Source: Nitrospira sp.
Lineage (GTDB): Bacteria; Nitrospirota; Nitrospiria; Nitrospirales; Nitrospiraceae
Direction of reading: 5' to 3'
NCBI GenBank assembly: GCA_029194535.1
Contig: JARFXR010000002.1
Coordinates: forward strand, 930,001 to 994,000
DNA length: 64,000 nucleotides
Below the pieces are notes generated by a model. That model had not been told where the DNA came from, did not search any database, and worked only from the letters and a program-made list of their open reading frames with translations. A program made the position numbers and the translations under genes. How positions within the stretch are numbered: the stretch's first letter is position 1; every line of letters begins with the position of its first letter. Shown here in pieces: positions 43,618 through 52,293 of the stretch.

Positions 43618-44442
43618 TCATCGTCGTCGTTGCCAGCCCATCCATCCCTGAAACCAGGCAAGATCCTGTTCATAGGCCGCTCCGCCCGAATCCGCCGCTT
43701 CCTGTCTTTGCTCCAATTGTGTATAGGTTCGGGGCCAATTTTTCTGCCACCATGACTTGATCTCGTCCGCACCGTACGCCTGTCCGCTGGGGTTCAAAAT
43801 GCCGGCCGCGGTGCACAGAGGCGCAATCAGGGGCCAGTAGCGATCTTTCCCCAAACCGAGGCTTCGGAAATGTTCGCGGAGCAGGAAGACCACCCACAGC
43901 TCCGCGCTGTGTTTTTTATTGTGCTTGAACGGCTGAGTTTGCCTGAGAGGCACCGGATCGAACGCTTTGACGATCGACGTATAGTCCGGTCCTCCGTAGG
44001 TCCCAGCGGCCTCGGCCAGCTCTTCGACCACGTTGGCAAGCTCCAACTCCATGATCGCCGACGGACTGGCGTGGCTCACCGAGGTGGAATCAATCTGATG
44101 GCCGGGCATCGTCAAAAGCTCGATGATCGGTTTGAGTTCGCGAAGCCGCGCAGCCGCGGTTTTCAGGATCTGCTCTGACTCAAGCCAGTAGTCTGGATCG
44201 TTCTTGGTGAGCCGCTCGCGACCAGGCGGCGGCAAGACCGTCGGCACCCAATAGCGCATCAGGACGAATAGAACGTACTCGACCTTCCCCCCGACCTGTT
44301 CAATACGCTGCAGCAGGTGACCGACCTTGATGCCGCTGAAGAACACCCGGGCACGGTCTGCCACGCATAGTCGCTCGGCCATTGTGACCCACCAAGTCTC
44401 GAGGGGATCAGGGTTACCGTCAGGCGAATGTGTGGAATTCAT
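43618..44442 (-). CDS. Uncharacterised protein
   Basis: 274 residues, no signal peptide or membrane span, mostly helical, Trp-rich at the C-terminus (WWQKNWPRTYTQ, WFQGWMGWQRRR). Includes WVTMAERLCVADRARVFFSG and EYVLFVLMRYWVPTVLPPPG. The ATG at 44442 is preferred because a longer reading would enter the gpmA promoter. Family not recognised. Confidence 0.6.
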   Translation of the reverse strand: MNSTHSPDGNPDPLETWWVTMAERLCVADRARVFFSGIKVGHLLQRIEQVGGKVEYVLFVLMRYWVPTVLPPPGRERLTKNDPDYWLESEQILKTAAARLRELKPIIELLTMPGHQIDSTSVSHASPSAIMELELANVVEELAEAAGTYGGPDYTSIVKAFDPVPLRQTQPFKHNKKHSAELWVVFLLREHFRSLGLGKDRYWPLIAPLCTAAGILNPSGQAYGADEIKSWWQKNWPRTYTQLEQRQEAADSGGAAYEQDLAWFQGWMGWQRRR

Positions 44443-44510
44443 GCCGGAAGCCGACTCTTCTTGAGGCGAACGAGCGGCATGGTACTGCCGTGCCTCTGTG
44501 AAAGCAATGC

Positions 44511-44538
44511 TTGACTTGAAGTCGCGATTTAGTATTCT
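44511..44538 (+). promoter_or_regulatory. Promoter of gpmA
   Basis: TTGACT (44511-44516), 16-base spacer, TATTCT (44533-44538). Leader of about 40 bases with GAGGAG (44573-44578) 7 bases before the ATG. Confidence 0.65.
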
Positions 44539-44585
44539 TGTGGCTTTCGGCAACGCACGTTGACTTTGATCTGAGGAGTACGGCG

Positions 44586-45191
44586 ATGGCGCGGTTGATA
44601 TTATTGCGGCACGGAGAATCGCAGTGGAATCTTGAAAATCGCTTTACGGGATGGGTCGACGTCCCGTTATCAGAACGGGGATTCCGAGAAGCCAAGAACG
44701 CCGGCGAGAAACTCCGCGGATTCACCTTCGACCGCGCATTCACTTCGGTGCTGACGAGAGCCACCGAAACATTACGGCTCGCGCTCGAGACCATCGGTCA
44801 GACGCAGATTCCCATTCAAAAGGACAAAGCGCTGAACGAACGAATGTACGGTGATCTTCAAGGGTTGAATAAGGCGGAAACAGCGAAGAAATACGGTGAT
44901 GAACAGGTGAAAATTTGGCGGCGCAGCTATGATGTCCGTCCTCCCGGCGGAGAAAGCCTGAAGGATACCGCCGAGCGGGTGCTGCCGTACTATGAGAAGA
45001 CGATCAAGCCTCACGTCTTGAAAGGGGAAACAATCCTCATCGCCGCCCACGGAAATAGTCTGCGAGCCCTGGTCATGGAACTGGAACAGCTGTCGCGGGA
45101 GCAGGTGCTGGAACTCAATATTCCGACAGGAGCTCCTTTGTTCTACGAACTCGACGGCAGCGGGAAGGTCGTGAGCCACCGGTACCTATAG
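44586..45191 (+). CDS. gpmA: 2,3-bisphosphoglycerate-dependent phosphoglycerate mutase
   Basis: 201 residues. [18 protein letters not shown] holds the phospho-His in RHG, followed by [31 protein letters not shown] and [19 protein letters not shown], with the second His in [10 protein letters not shown]. Interconverts 3- and 2-phosphoglycerate. Somewhat shorter than the E. coli enzyme (about 250), as in many non-enteric bacteria. Strong promoter and ribosome site. Confidence 0.95.
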   Translation: MARLILLRHGESQWNLENRFTGWVDVPLSERGFREAKNAGEKLRGFTFDRAFTSVLTRATETLRLALETIGQTQIPIQKDKALNERMYGDLQGLNKAETAKKYGDEQVKIWRRSYDVRPPGGESLKDTAERVLPYYEKTIKPHVLKGETILIAAHGNSLRALVMELEQLSREQVLELNIPTGAPLFYELDGSGKVVSHRYL

Positions 45192-45205
45192 CACCTCCGG
45201 CCCTC

Positions 45206-45682
45206 TCAAATGTCCTGCAGCACATGGCCATAGACATCGACGGGCACTGAATCCATGAAAAGAGCGAGAAGTCGTCCGCGCTCGTCTTCGCTCACGATCC
45301 GCTGCTCCTCCAAATACATGGCGGCTTCTGTATGAACGGCCATCCTGTTCGCCGCCTGTTGCATAACCTGGTCATAGCGCCGCCCCCGATCCTCCCATTC
45401 CGCAAGAAAAGACGTCCAGGTGATGGGACCTAAGGGAGGCGCCGTCGTCCACCATGATTCCACCGACTGGAGAACGAGTTCCCGAACAAGCTGCTGGTAT
45501 TTGCGCGGGATGTGGGCCTCGACCGCTGAGGAGATCCAGAACAGGTTCAGGCACAGCAGCTCACAGGAAATCTGCTGCGCTCGCTCCACTGTGGCGTCAA
45601 TCCCGTATTCTTCCAGGTTCGACGGAGATATCGGCTTCGGTAATGCGGCGATCAGCGCGGCTGCCGCTTCGTTGGGCGTCAT
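45206..45682 (-). CDS. Uncharacterised protein
   Basis: 158 residues, all-helical, cytoplasmic by appearance. Features: EYGIDATVERAQQISCELLC, LNLFWISSAVEAHIPRKYQQ, LAEWEDRGRRYDQVMQQAAN. No family recognised. A TTGACG at 45715-45720 with a poor -10 (CATTAG) would again place the transcript start next to the ATG. Confidence 0.6.
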   Translation of the reverse strand: MTPNEAAAALIAALPKPISPSNLEEYGIDATVERAQQISCELLCLNLFWISSAVEAHIPRKYQQLVRELVLQSVESWWTTAPPLGPITWTSFLAEWEDRGRRYDQVMQQAANRMAVHTEAAMYLEEQRIVSEDERGRLLALFMDSVPVDVYGHVLQDI

Positions 45683-46086
45683 AGACTGTGCTAATGCTCC
45701 CGGCGTAACAGGGCCGTCAAGTTGAGGCGCGAGAATAACTCAGCCTCCTTTCCCGCTCAAGTGACTTGTTGCATAACATCCTTCGGTTGGCATGCCATGC
45801 GGCATGCACCGATTCCTCTCCCCATTTTACACTCAAGCTTCGGCCGTGGCTGTGGTCCTCACCAGTTCGAACATTGTCGGCCGGCCAGCCCTTTCGGATG
45901 ACCACCGTGGAGTTTCGAAGCGGTCTCGGATTTGCCGCCGGGCCGCCAAAAATCCCGTCTTTATGCTCGGTTGTAACCTGGCCTATGCCGTCGATATCCG
46001 GATTGGCTCGTGAGGCCGACGATGCTGCTAACTCCGACGAGAGCCCCTTTCCACATCGGCTGGCGGGAGGGCGAGGTGGGCGAGGC
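45683..46086. other. Gene-less gap downstream of the ATP-grasp gene
   Basis: About 400 bases with no convincing gene on either strand. It holds the palindrome GCATGCC-ATGC-GGCATGC (45790-45807) and the 8-bp palindrome GGCCGGCC near 45881. Frames present have no ribosome site or motif. Confidence 0.4.
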
Positions 46087-47109
46087 TTAGGCCGCCTTAG
46101 CGGGCCTCCAGCGAAGTCCGACGCCAAGCAATTCTTGCAGAAGTTCTTTGTACTGATAATCGGCCTTGCCAGCTGAATCAGCAAAATCTTCGTCTTCTGC
46201 GATTTGGGGGTTAGGATTGGCCTCTAGCACGTATAATCGCCCGGTTTTGTCCATCCGCATGTCGATGCGCGCATAACCGCTGAGGCCTAACGCACGATAG
46301 ACACGCTTCGCAAGGTGCTGGATCTCCGCCGCCTTCCCGCCCGGTAAGTTTCTGGCTTCCTTGGACGTGATCCCATACTTCTCCTGGTACTTGCGGCTCC
46401 ATTTGACACGCTCTGTTGCAATGCGACGCGCCTCCTCCGGAAGCTTATCCATTCTCAGCTCCCACACAGGAAATACATGGAGATGTCCATTGCCCATCAC
46501 ACCAACATACAACTCCCGCCCTTCAATGTAGCGCTCGATCAGCGCTCCCGTCTCAAGACTCTGGTGAACAAAGATGACCCGTTCCTTCAGTTTCTCATCG
46601 TCCTCCACAATGGACGCCTGAGAGATACCAAGGGAAGCCTCCTCGGTCACCGACTTCACAATGAGCGGGAACGACAACCAGCTCGGACGCTTCACGCTAC
46701 GCCCCTGCGGCACCATCATAAAATCGGGGAATGGAATACGATGGAATGAGAATAGTTTCTTCGACAGAACTTTGTCTCGCGCGAGCATCAATCCACGAGG
46801 GTTGCATCCGGTATAAGGGACCCGGAGGAGTTCAAGATACGAGACGACGTTCTGGTCATAGACCGCCACTCCATCGAATTCCTCCAAAAGATTGAACGCG
46901 ATGTGCGGTTTCCATTCCTCGACCGCAGCCCGAATGACCCCCAAATCATTCTTGACACCCAGCGGTCTTACGACGTGGCCGAGCTTTCGGAGCGTGTTCA
47001 CGACATCGTATTCAGTCTTCCACTGCATGTGCTTCAAGTCCTGTCCGGTCGGATGATCCGGAGGGACCAAGTCCTCATGCATTAACACCAATATCCTGAG
47101 TCGCCTCAT
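46087..47109 (-). CDS. ATP-grasp ligase (D-alanine-D-alanine ligase-like)
   Basis: 340 residues. Layout of the Ddl branch of ATP-grasp ligases: PHIAFNLLEEFDGVAVYDQN and VPYTGCNPRGLMLARDKVLS at the front, the ATP-grasp lysine in FPLIVKSV, LIERYIEGRELYVGVMGN, and the magnesium-binding end YARIDMRMDKTGRLYVLEANPNP. It should form an amide or peptide bond through an acyl phosphate. Not the housekeeping Ddl by context: it is translationally coupled (ATGA) to a metallopeptidase gene. Substrates unknown. Confidence 0.85.
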   Translation of the reverse strand: MRRLRILVLMHEDLVPPDHPTGQDLKHMQWKTEYDVVNTLRKLGHVVRPLGVKNDLGVIRAAVEEWKPHIAFNLLEEFDGVAVYDQNVVSYLELLRVPYTGCNPRGLMLARDKVLSKKLFSFHRIPFPDFMMVPQGRSVKRPSWLSFPLIVKSVTEEASLGISQASIVEDDEKLKERVIFVHQSLETGALIERYIEGRELYVGVMGNGHLHVFPVWELRMDKLPEEARRIATERVKWSRKYQEKYGITSKEARNLPGGKAAEIQHLAKRVYRALGLSGYARIDMRMDKTGRLYVLEANPNPQIAEDEDFADSAGKADYQYKELLQELLGVGLRWRPAKAA

Positions 47110-48167
47110 ACAGCTACCTTATGACGTCCGCTTCGCAGGTAGTTCATCGTATGCACGGTCAGCAAAATCGTAAAATCCAGCTTGACCTGTTCCTCCGGGA
47201 CCGGGACTCTCAGCCGCAACTGCTGGCAACGGAGGATCATATCTTCAAGGACCTGATCGATTGTGTATTGATACTCCCCGGTCCATCCGGCGACTTTTCG
47301 CCGAACTTCCCGGCGAAACCGTTTCAAGAAGGTGGCTGCGCTCATCCGATCGGCGTGCAGGGGCGCATCGGAAAATAGTCGCTTCAGATCGGGATCGTAG
47401 AACGATGGCCGTTCAATACCATAATGGGCCCGCTTGCGGTCATAATGTTCCCTCAGTGTCAGCTTGAGCGAATGCAGAGGATCGACCGTCTCCGTCGTGG
47501 TGACCGTGGGCTCGACACCTGCGAGTTCCCTCATGAGACCATCCATATATTGAAGCTTGCGCAGCACAGGCCACCCTTTGTACCGGTCGGACCACATCGA
47601 GTCCGGAGTCAACCAAACAGCGAAGGTCTCGGCAAAGTCTTCATCGGGATGGCTTTGCGCATACCAGAGATCCAGATGGCGTACGTAACTCCGACTGTAG
47701 GGACGAGGACTGTAGTATTTCGGGTATGGTTCCGAAGACCGTCCAAAAATGCGCTGGCGGTTGTGAAGCCTCCTGATACGATAGGCATTTTCGAGCGCAT
47801 GGCCTGCTTCGTGACGAAGAATCCTCATACACCATTCAGGTGTGCCGCCTTCAACCTCAAGCATTTGAACCAGCTCAAGTTTGATCAACCGTGGATGAGC
47901 GAGGTAGAACGGAATGGCAATCCCCGGCACTCCATCGGGCGTGAACCATTCATTCGATAACCAACAATGCGGTCGAAACCGCAGCCGCTTCGCTTCGAGT
48001 TCCCGATGCAATCGTTCGATCTGAGCGGTCAAGAACGGACTGTGAAGACTGACACCTAGTCGTCGAATCGGCAGATCAAGGAGTTCTTCATCTCCCCACG
48101 TCATCCAGGGAGGTCCCGTTCGACTAGAATCTTCATGGAAACTTTCCCCCCGTTCGATCTTCGGCAT
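47106..48167 (-). CDS. Putative zinc-binding metallopeptidase
   Basis: 353 residues. Zinc motif HEAGH (His119, Glu120, His123) in RILRHEAGHALENAYRI, with EDFAETFAVWL about 55 residues later as the likely third ligand. This resembles the putative zinc-binding metallopeptidase family (Peptidase_Mx-like). A basic, helical C-terminus follows. The ATG at 48167 has GTGGAG 5 bases upstream; a TATATT box lies further up inside a longer open frame. Overlaps the ATP-grasp gene by 4 bases, so peptidase and ligase probably work together. Confidence 0.8.
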   Translation of the reverse strand: MPKIERGESFHEDSSRTGPPWMTWGDEELLDLPIRRLGVSLHSPFLTAQIERLHRELEAKRLRFRPHCWLSNEWFTPDGVPGIAIPFYLAHPRLIKLELVQMLEVEGGTPEWCMRILRHEAGHALENAYRIRRLHNRQRIFGRSSEPYPKYYSPRPYSRSYVRHLDLWYAQSHPDEDFAETFAVWLTPDSMWSDRYKGWPVLRKLQYMDGLMRELAGVEPTVTTTETVDPLHSLKLTLREHYDRKRAHYGIERPSFYDPDLKRLFSDAPLHADRMSAATFLKRFRREVRRKVAGWTGEYQYTIDQVLEDMILRCQQLRLRVPVPEEQVKLDFTILLTVHTMNYLRSGRHKVAV

Positions 48168-48479
48168 CCCAACTCCACTGATCGCGTACGTGACAAGTAA
48201 AATATAGCAGACCGGACGTGCAGCCATCCTATCCTTGCATCGGGTTGTCTGTTCGTGATCACTGGCAATAACGTGTCGCGCGAGAGAGAGAACGGACAAC
48301 GGGGCGCCTCGGGCGTGGCCGAGTCAGACCCGCCGCAGTGACGGACGGCATACACAGGACGGCGAGCGCTCTGGCCCACAAGTCCTTGCGGATGCTCGTG
48401 CGGGACGGCTCGTGACTAAGGGCACGATGAGCCGCATCGGTGAGGTCCCAGGAGGGTACGAGTCGACGGTTGACCGAAT
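48168..48479. other. Divergent gap between metallopeptidase and ttcA
   Basis: No gene supported. The minus-strand leader of the metallopeptidase carries a TATATT box near 48205. Sequence from 48290 to 48400 is GC-rich with short repeats of GGACGG but shows no recognisable RNA. Confidence 0.35.
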
Positions 48480-48509
48480 TCGACAGACAATCTATCGAAC
48501 TTGTACAAT
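48480..48509 (+). promoter_or_regulatory. Promoter of ttcA
   Basis: TCGACA (48480-48485), 18-base spacer, TACAAT (48504-48509), then 8 bases to the ATG at 48518. Supports that ATG over an upstream one at 48440 and predicts a leaderless mRNA. Confidence 0.6.
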
Positions 48510-48517
48510 ACGGCGGT

Positions 48518-49390
48518 ATGTCGCGATCGCCCTATCGTGGTCTCGCAGCACCCAAACTCGCCGAAGCCGCAGAACGGCTTCAAATTCAGTTGCTGCGTCA
48601 AGTCGGCCAGACTATTGGCGACTATGGTTTGATCGAAGCAGGCGACAAGATCATGGTGTGCCTGTCGGGCGGGAAGGATAGCTATGGGCTGCTGGACTTG
48701 CTGCTCGTCCTGCAGAGGAAAGCTCCGATTCGATTCGATCTAGTTGCCGTCAACCTGGATCAGAAACAGCCCGGGTTCCCGGCCCACGTGCTGCCCGAGT
48801 ATCTCACGGCCATAGGAGTCCCGTTTCATATTGAGGCGCGCGACACCTATTCGATCGTGAAGCGCTTGATTCCGGATGGTCAGACGACCTGTTCACTCTG
48901 CTCAAGACTCCGACGTGGTCATCTCTATCGTATCGCCGGAGAGTTGGGAGTCACCAAGATCGCACTGGGGCATCATCGGGACGACATCCTTGAGACACTC
49001 CTGCTCAACCTCTTGTTCACAGGAAAGCTGAAGACCATGCCGCCGAAGTTACGATCGAAGGATAAGAGGCACTTGATCATTCGGCCTTTGGCAGCGGTGC
49101 GAGAAGCCGATCTGGCTCGTTACGCCACGCTACGGGGGTTTCCGATCATTCCTTGCGATCTTTGCGGCTCCCAGCCAAATCTCAAGCGCAAGCAGGTCAA
49201 GGAATTCCTGTGTAACTGGGAACATCGCGCCCCGGGATGTACGGACAGCATGTTTGCTGCTCTTTCAAACGTCGCTCCGTCGCTGCTCCTGGACAGAGGA
49301 TTATTCGACTTCGGCTCACTGGACCCGAGTAGCGACGGCGTCGGCAACGAAGATGCCTGGCTCGACGAAGACCAAGCGGCTCCAGTCTGA
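48518..49390 (+). CDS. ttcA: tRNA 2-thiocytidine synthetase TtcA
   Basis: 290 residues. PP-loop [10 protein letters not shown] (about 48-57), the iron-sulphur CSLC (Cys125, Cys128), a further [13 protein letters not shown] and [10 protein letters not shown] at the end match TtcA. It thiolates C32 of some tRNAs, using ATP and a cluster. The N-terminus [20 protein letters not shown] agrees with the family. Followed 11 bases later by a small membrane-protein gene. Confidence 0.93.
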   Translation: MSRSPYRGLAAPKLAEAAERLQIQLLRQVGQTIGDYGLIEAGDKIMVCLSGGKDSYGLLDLLLVLQRKAPIRFDLVAVNLDQKQPGFPAHVLPEYLTAIGVPFHIEARDTYSIVKRLIPDGQTTCSLCSRLRRGHLYRIAGELGVTKIALGHHRDDILETLLLNLLFTGKLKTMPPKLRSKDKRHLIIRPLAAVREADLARYATLRGFPIIPCDLCGSQPNLKRKQVKEFLCNWEHRAPGCTDSMFAALSNVAPSLLLDRGLFDFGSLDPSSDGVGNEDAWLDEDQAAPV

Positions 49391-49401
49391 CCCGCGTCTC
49401 C

Positions 49402-49827
49402 ATGTCCTCCACTCCAGATGACCGGCCGGATCCCGGCCCTCCGCTGTGGACCATGGGTCTCATTGTTCTGCTGATGATCGTGACCCCGTTGGTCATCTAC
49501 TCAATTGCACCACCCGGCCCGATTCGAGAAGGAGATACGATCTTCTCGGCTGGCTCCATTACAGTTCCTCTGGTTAATCCGCTGCTCTATGAGGGCGCGA
49601 GGTTCGATGGTTCTTGCCTTCTTGACCCCGAGGATCCCCTGGTGGTCATCAGTCAACCAGTTGAACGAGCCGATGGGCGAATCCTGGCGAAGCTTCAAGG
49701 GAAGACTGCGATCGAATGGCCGTTTTGTCCTCCACAAGCTGAAGTGCTGTTGTCGATGCAACAGATCACCCAAAAACAACCCTTGTGGGGGCGGGCCACG
49801 ATGAATTTCTTCGATTGGTTCAGATAG
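49402..49827 (+). CDS. Uncharacterised single-span membrane protein
   Basis: 141 residues. A Pro-rich start, one membrane span (GLIVLLMIVTPLVIYSIA) and a beta-rich extracytoplasmic part (REGDTIFSAGSITVPLVNPL, WPFCPPQAEVLLSMQQI) with two cysteines. Family not recognised. Probably co-transcribed with ttcA. Confidence 0.65.
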   Translation: MSSTPDDRPDPGPPLWTMGLIVLLMIVTPLVIYSIAPPGPIREGDTIFSAGSITVPLVNPLLYEGARFDGSCLLDPEDPLVVISQPVERADGRILAKLQGKTAIEWPFCPPQAEVLLSMQQITQKQPLWGRATMNFFDWFR

Positions 49828-49853
49828 TGGCGATGAGAACGAACAGGCTGGTA

Positions 49854-50390
49854 CTAGAGTTTCAACTGAGCGGCAAACTGCTTCCGGAACTTTGCCACCT
49901 TCGGTCCGACCACTGCCGTACAATATCCCTGAAAGGGATTTCGGGCGAAGTATTCCTGGTGATAGGGTTCGGCTTCAAACCACTTCCCTGATGGGACGAT
50001 CTCCGTCACAATCGGACTGGGATAAATTCGTTGTTCCGTCAACAAAGCAATCGTTTCTTCCGCAATGCGCCTCTGCTCGGGTGTATCGTAGAAGATCGCG
50101 GACCGGTATTGAGTTCCAACATCATGCCCCTGGCGATTCAATGTTGTGGGGTCATGGATGACGAAAAACACCTGCAGCAATGTCCGATAGTCAACCACCT
50201 GCGGGTCGAATGCTATCCTTACGGCCTCGGCGTGCCCCGTCTGCCCTCCGCAGACCGCCTCATAGGCCGGATTGTCCGTCGTGCCTCCGATATATCCCGA
50301 GTCGACGGAATGCACTCCGTGGAGCTGATCGTACACGGCTTCGAGACACCAGAAGCATCCGCCAGCCAAAATGGCAATTTCGTGTTGCAA
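49854..50390 (-). CDS. msrA: Peptide methionine-S-oxide reductase MsrA
   Basis: 178 residues. Active site AGGCFWCLEAVYD with catalytic Cys12, then GYIGGTTDNPAYEAVCGGQT, FFVIHDPTTLNRQGHDVGTQ and EPYHQEYF, all typical. Repairs methionine S-sulphoxide in proteins. The start is TTG at 50390, supported by GAGGAG 5 bases upstream; no ATG or GTG fits the conserved N-terminus. Confidence 0.95.
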   Translation of the reverse strand: MQHEIAILAGGCFWCLEAVYDQLHGVHSVDSGYIGGTTDNPAYEAVCGGQTGHAEAVRIAFDPQVVDYRTLLQVFFVIHDPTTLNRQGHDVGTQYRSAIFYDTPEQRRIAEETIALLTEQRIYPSPIVTEIVPSGKWFEAEPYHQEYFARNPFQGYCTAVVGPKVAKFRKQFAAQLKL

Positions 50391-50535
50391 CTGTTCTCCT
50401 CGGCTGAATACGGAGATCGCCCAGCTCGTATCACGTATATCATGGAACTCGACCGTAACTCGAGCCCGCTAAGTTGCGTCGGCCTAATTGCAGCTGACTG
50501 TGTCCCATTCATACGATACCTCTAGAACAGCAGAA

Positions 50536-50886
50536 CTATTGAAGAGTCAGATGAGCGATGATCTGCTTCAGCTTCACCCGCTCCTCCGGTTGTATGGAAG
50601 TGAACTGAACGCCAAACGACTTTCCTTTTACCCAGCGGACCTGTGCTTCATCGATGCGAAGGGGCCAATTCAGATCCGGCACATGGATTCTGCACTCGAA
50701 CGTCGCGCCGAGGACGACCACCTGTTCGCTTTCGATTCGGCAACCTCCGTCCGAGAGATCCGATGTCTTACCCTGTCCTTCGCGTTGCCCGCCGGAGAAG
50801 GTACTTCGAAACTGCGCAGTAAACCGTGGGTGTGTTCGCTTGTCGATAGGTTCACTTTCTTTAACTGATTGCAGTCTTAAGGCCAT
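50536..50886 (-). CDS. PilZ-domain protein
   Basis: 116 residues, a single PilZ domain with both c-di-GMP motifs: RTHPRF (RxxxR) near residue 17 and DLSDGGCRI (DxSxxG) near 43. Likely a small cytoplasmic c-di-GMP receptor. AAGGAG lies 4 bases before the ATG. Ends in LKQIIAHL, probably a C-terminal helix. Confidence 0.88.
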   Translation of the reverse strand: MALRLQSVKESEPIDKRTHPRFTAQFRSTFSGGQREGQGKTSDLSDGGCRIESEQVVVLGATFECRIHVPDLNWPLRIDEAQVRWVKGKSFGVQFTSIQPEERVKLKQIIAHLTLQ

Positions 50887-50929
50887 GATGCTCCTTGGCT
50901 GAAGATTCTACATATGACCGATAAAAACG

Positions 50930-50971
50930 GCGAGCCTTGACGCCGTGACGAGACTTTGCGTCGAGGCTCGC
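50930..50971 (-). terminator. Rho-independent terminator of pal
   Basis: A 14-bp stem (GCGAGCCTTGACGC at 50930-50943 with 50958-50971, one G-U type mismatch) and, on the minus strand, GTTTTTAT directly after. The best intrinsic terminator in the window. Confidence 0.85.
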
Positions 50972-50995
50972 TGGAATGACCAGGCTATTGAAGAA

Positions 50996-51769
50996 TTACT
51001 TCTTGAGCTTCAGCAACACGTGCCCTCGACGATTCTGCTGATAGCATGGCTCCGTGTGATCCAAGCAAAACGGACGCTCCTTGCCATAGGAAATAATCGC
51101 GACCTGTTTGGGATTCACACCTAGTTCAATCAGGTAGGTACGAGCGCTTTTGGCCCGCTTGTCACCAAGCAGCACGTTATAGTCGGTTGTTCCTCGTTCA
51201 TCGCAGTGTCCCTCGACCTTCATCACTGCACCGGGATGCTGCATCAACCATTCGGCGTCATGATTCAGCGATGCCATACCATTTTCGGAGAGTGTCCATC
51301 GATCATAGCTGAAAAAGACATCCTGCAATCCAGCATCAATGGCAGCCTTCTCTTCTTTCGTCAGCTCCGCATGTTGCATCACATTCATGCCGGCATACGC
51401 TTTCGGGGTGGCTGGATACCCATGACCTAGACGTTCTTCGGCCGGCTCTTGTGAGAATCCGCTCAAGTCACCCCGTACACCTTCGCGTGTCACGGCAGGG
51501 AAGTTGGGATTGACGCCTTGTCCCTGCCACTCCCCCGAGCCATCGACCGAGCCATTCGCTCCATCTACCCGACTATTCTGAGATCCTGCATGTCCCTGCC
51601 ACTGCCCCAAGCCACCGACCGAGCTATTGGCTCTATCTGCCCGACTATTCTGGGATCCTGCTTGCTCCGTCCCATTCGATTGTAGCCACTTTAGCCCGCA
51701 GCCCTCGCTGGCCATCAGCATGACGCTTGCGAAAGCAACCCGACTCAGTGTTCCGATAGTGCAGTTCAT
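50996..51769 (-). CDS. pal: Peptidoglycan-associated lipoprotein Pal (OmpA-like)
   Basis: 257 residues. Signal peptide with Cys24 as probable lipid site, though the lipobox MASEGC is atypical. The C-terminal OmpA domain (VFFSYDRWTLSENGMASLNH, EGHCDERGTTDYNVLLGDKR, QNRRGHVLLKL) is typical of Pal, which ties the outer membrane to peptidoglycan with Tol-TolB. The linker holds two 24-residue tandem repeats. Two cysteines in the OmpA domain (FCLDHTEPCYQQ) could form a disulphide. ATG 51769 has GAGGG and an extended -10 upstream. Confidence 0.88.
   Translation of the reverse strand: MNCTIGTLSRVAFASVMLMASEGCGLKWLQSNGTEQAGSQNSRADRANSSVGGLGQWQGHAGSQNSRVDGANGSVDGSGEWQGQGVNPNFPAVTREGVRGDLSGFSQEPAEERLGHGYPATPKAYAGMNVMQHAELTKEEKAAIDAGLQDVFFSYDRWTLSENGMASLNHDAEWLMQHPGAVMKVEGHCDERGTTDYNVLLGDKRAKSARTYLIELGVNPKQVAIISYGKERPFCLDHTEPCYQQNRRGHVLLKLKK
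51518..51661 (-). repeat. Two tandem 72-bp repeats inside pal
   Basis: Units 51590-51661 and 51518-51589 each encode AGSQNSR-x-D-x-AN-x-SV-x-G-x-G-x-WQG plus one residue. Most bases are identical, so this is a recent in-frame duplication that lengthened the flexible linker by 24 residues. Confidence 0.8.
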
Positions 51770-51813
51770 AATTCCCTCATCCCCTCGTGTTGTGAATTCC
51801 CGCGCGTAGAACA

Positions 51814-51822
51814 ACTATAGCA
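51814..51822 (-). promoter_or_regulatory. Extended -10 promoter of pal
   Basis: Minus strand TGCTATAGT: TG-N-TATAGT with -10 at 51814-51819. Gives a leader of about 38 bases containing GAGGG and excludes an in-frame ATG at 51814. Confidence 0.5.
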
Positions 51823-51973
51823 CCGGGTCTCATAGAGACCGCGAAGGCGAGGGTGGTCCACAGAGGGCATTACAATCAGTGAGTTGGGCGCTCAGGGGGA
51901 GGCGTTGCTTAGCGAGTGACCGGAGGACGAACCAGAGAGGGACGGCGAAATTCCAGAGGAATCACGGCTTCGA

Positions 51974-52120
51974 TCAATAGTGGCCTCCACGCCGATCCGC
52001 CCAGCGCACCGGTCGCATGACCGTGCTCAGAGCTGCTACCGCACAGATCAGCGCAAGCATCGCAAACCCGACCAGGAGAAGGAACCCTGCACGGACATCG
52101 TGGAGGAAATAATGCTGCAT
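51974..52120 (-). CDS. 48-residue single-span membrane protein
   Basis: Starts MQHYFLHDVRAGFLLLVGFA and continues MLALICAVAALSTVM: one clear membrane span with a basic cytoplasmic-type tail (RPVRWADRRGGHY). AAGGAGG lies 4 bases before the ATG at 52120, very strong support for a real gene. It follows a 46-residue zinc-ribbon gene by 32 bases and is probably translated from the same message. Confidence 0.65.
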   Translation of the reverse strand: MQHYFLHDVRAGFLLLVGFAMLALICAVAALSTVMRPVRWADRRGGHY

Positions 52121-52152
52121 GATGCCTCCTTCATCTTGGGAAAACCCGCAAA

Positions 52153-52293
52153 TCAACTATGCCAACCACACGCACATACCCACGGAGCTGACGGATCGTG
52201 TTTCCTCAACCATTTGCCACAGCAAGGACAATGCCTCGTCCACGCCTGTCTGTGCTGACTAATGGTCCTCCGAAGCTGTTCATAGGTTACCAC
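52153..52293 (-). CDS. 46-residue zinc-ribbon protein (GTG start)
   Basis: Reads MVTYEQLRRTISQHRQAWTR, then HCPCCGKWLRKHDPSAPWVC, ACGWHS. CPCCG and CACG give a compact zinc knuckle/ribbon. GTG at 52293 is preceded by AGGAGG with 7 bases spacing, an ideal ribosome site. Probably the first gene of a two-gene unit with the 48-residue membrane protein. Function unknown. Confidence 0.65.
   Translation of the reverse strand: MVTYEQLRRTISQHRQAWTRHCPCCGKWLRKHDPSAPWVCACGWHS

Noticed and set aside
45717-46184. Minus-strand frame in the gap after the ATP-grasp gene
   Set aside because: Overlaps the ATP-grasp gene in another frame, low-complexity start and no motif.
48168-48299. N-terminal extension of the metallopeptidase
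   Set aside because: GTGGAG directly precedes ATG 48167 and a TATATT box lies inside the extension.
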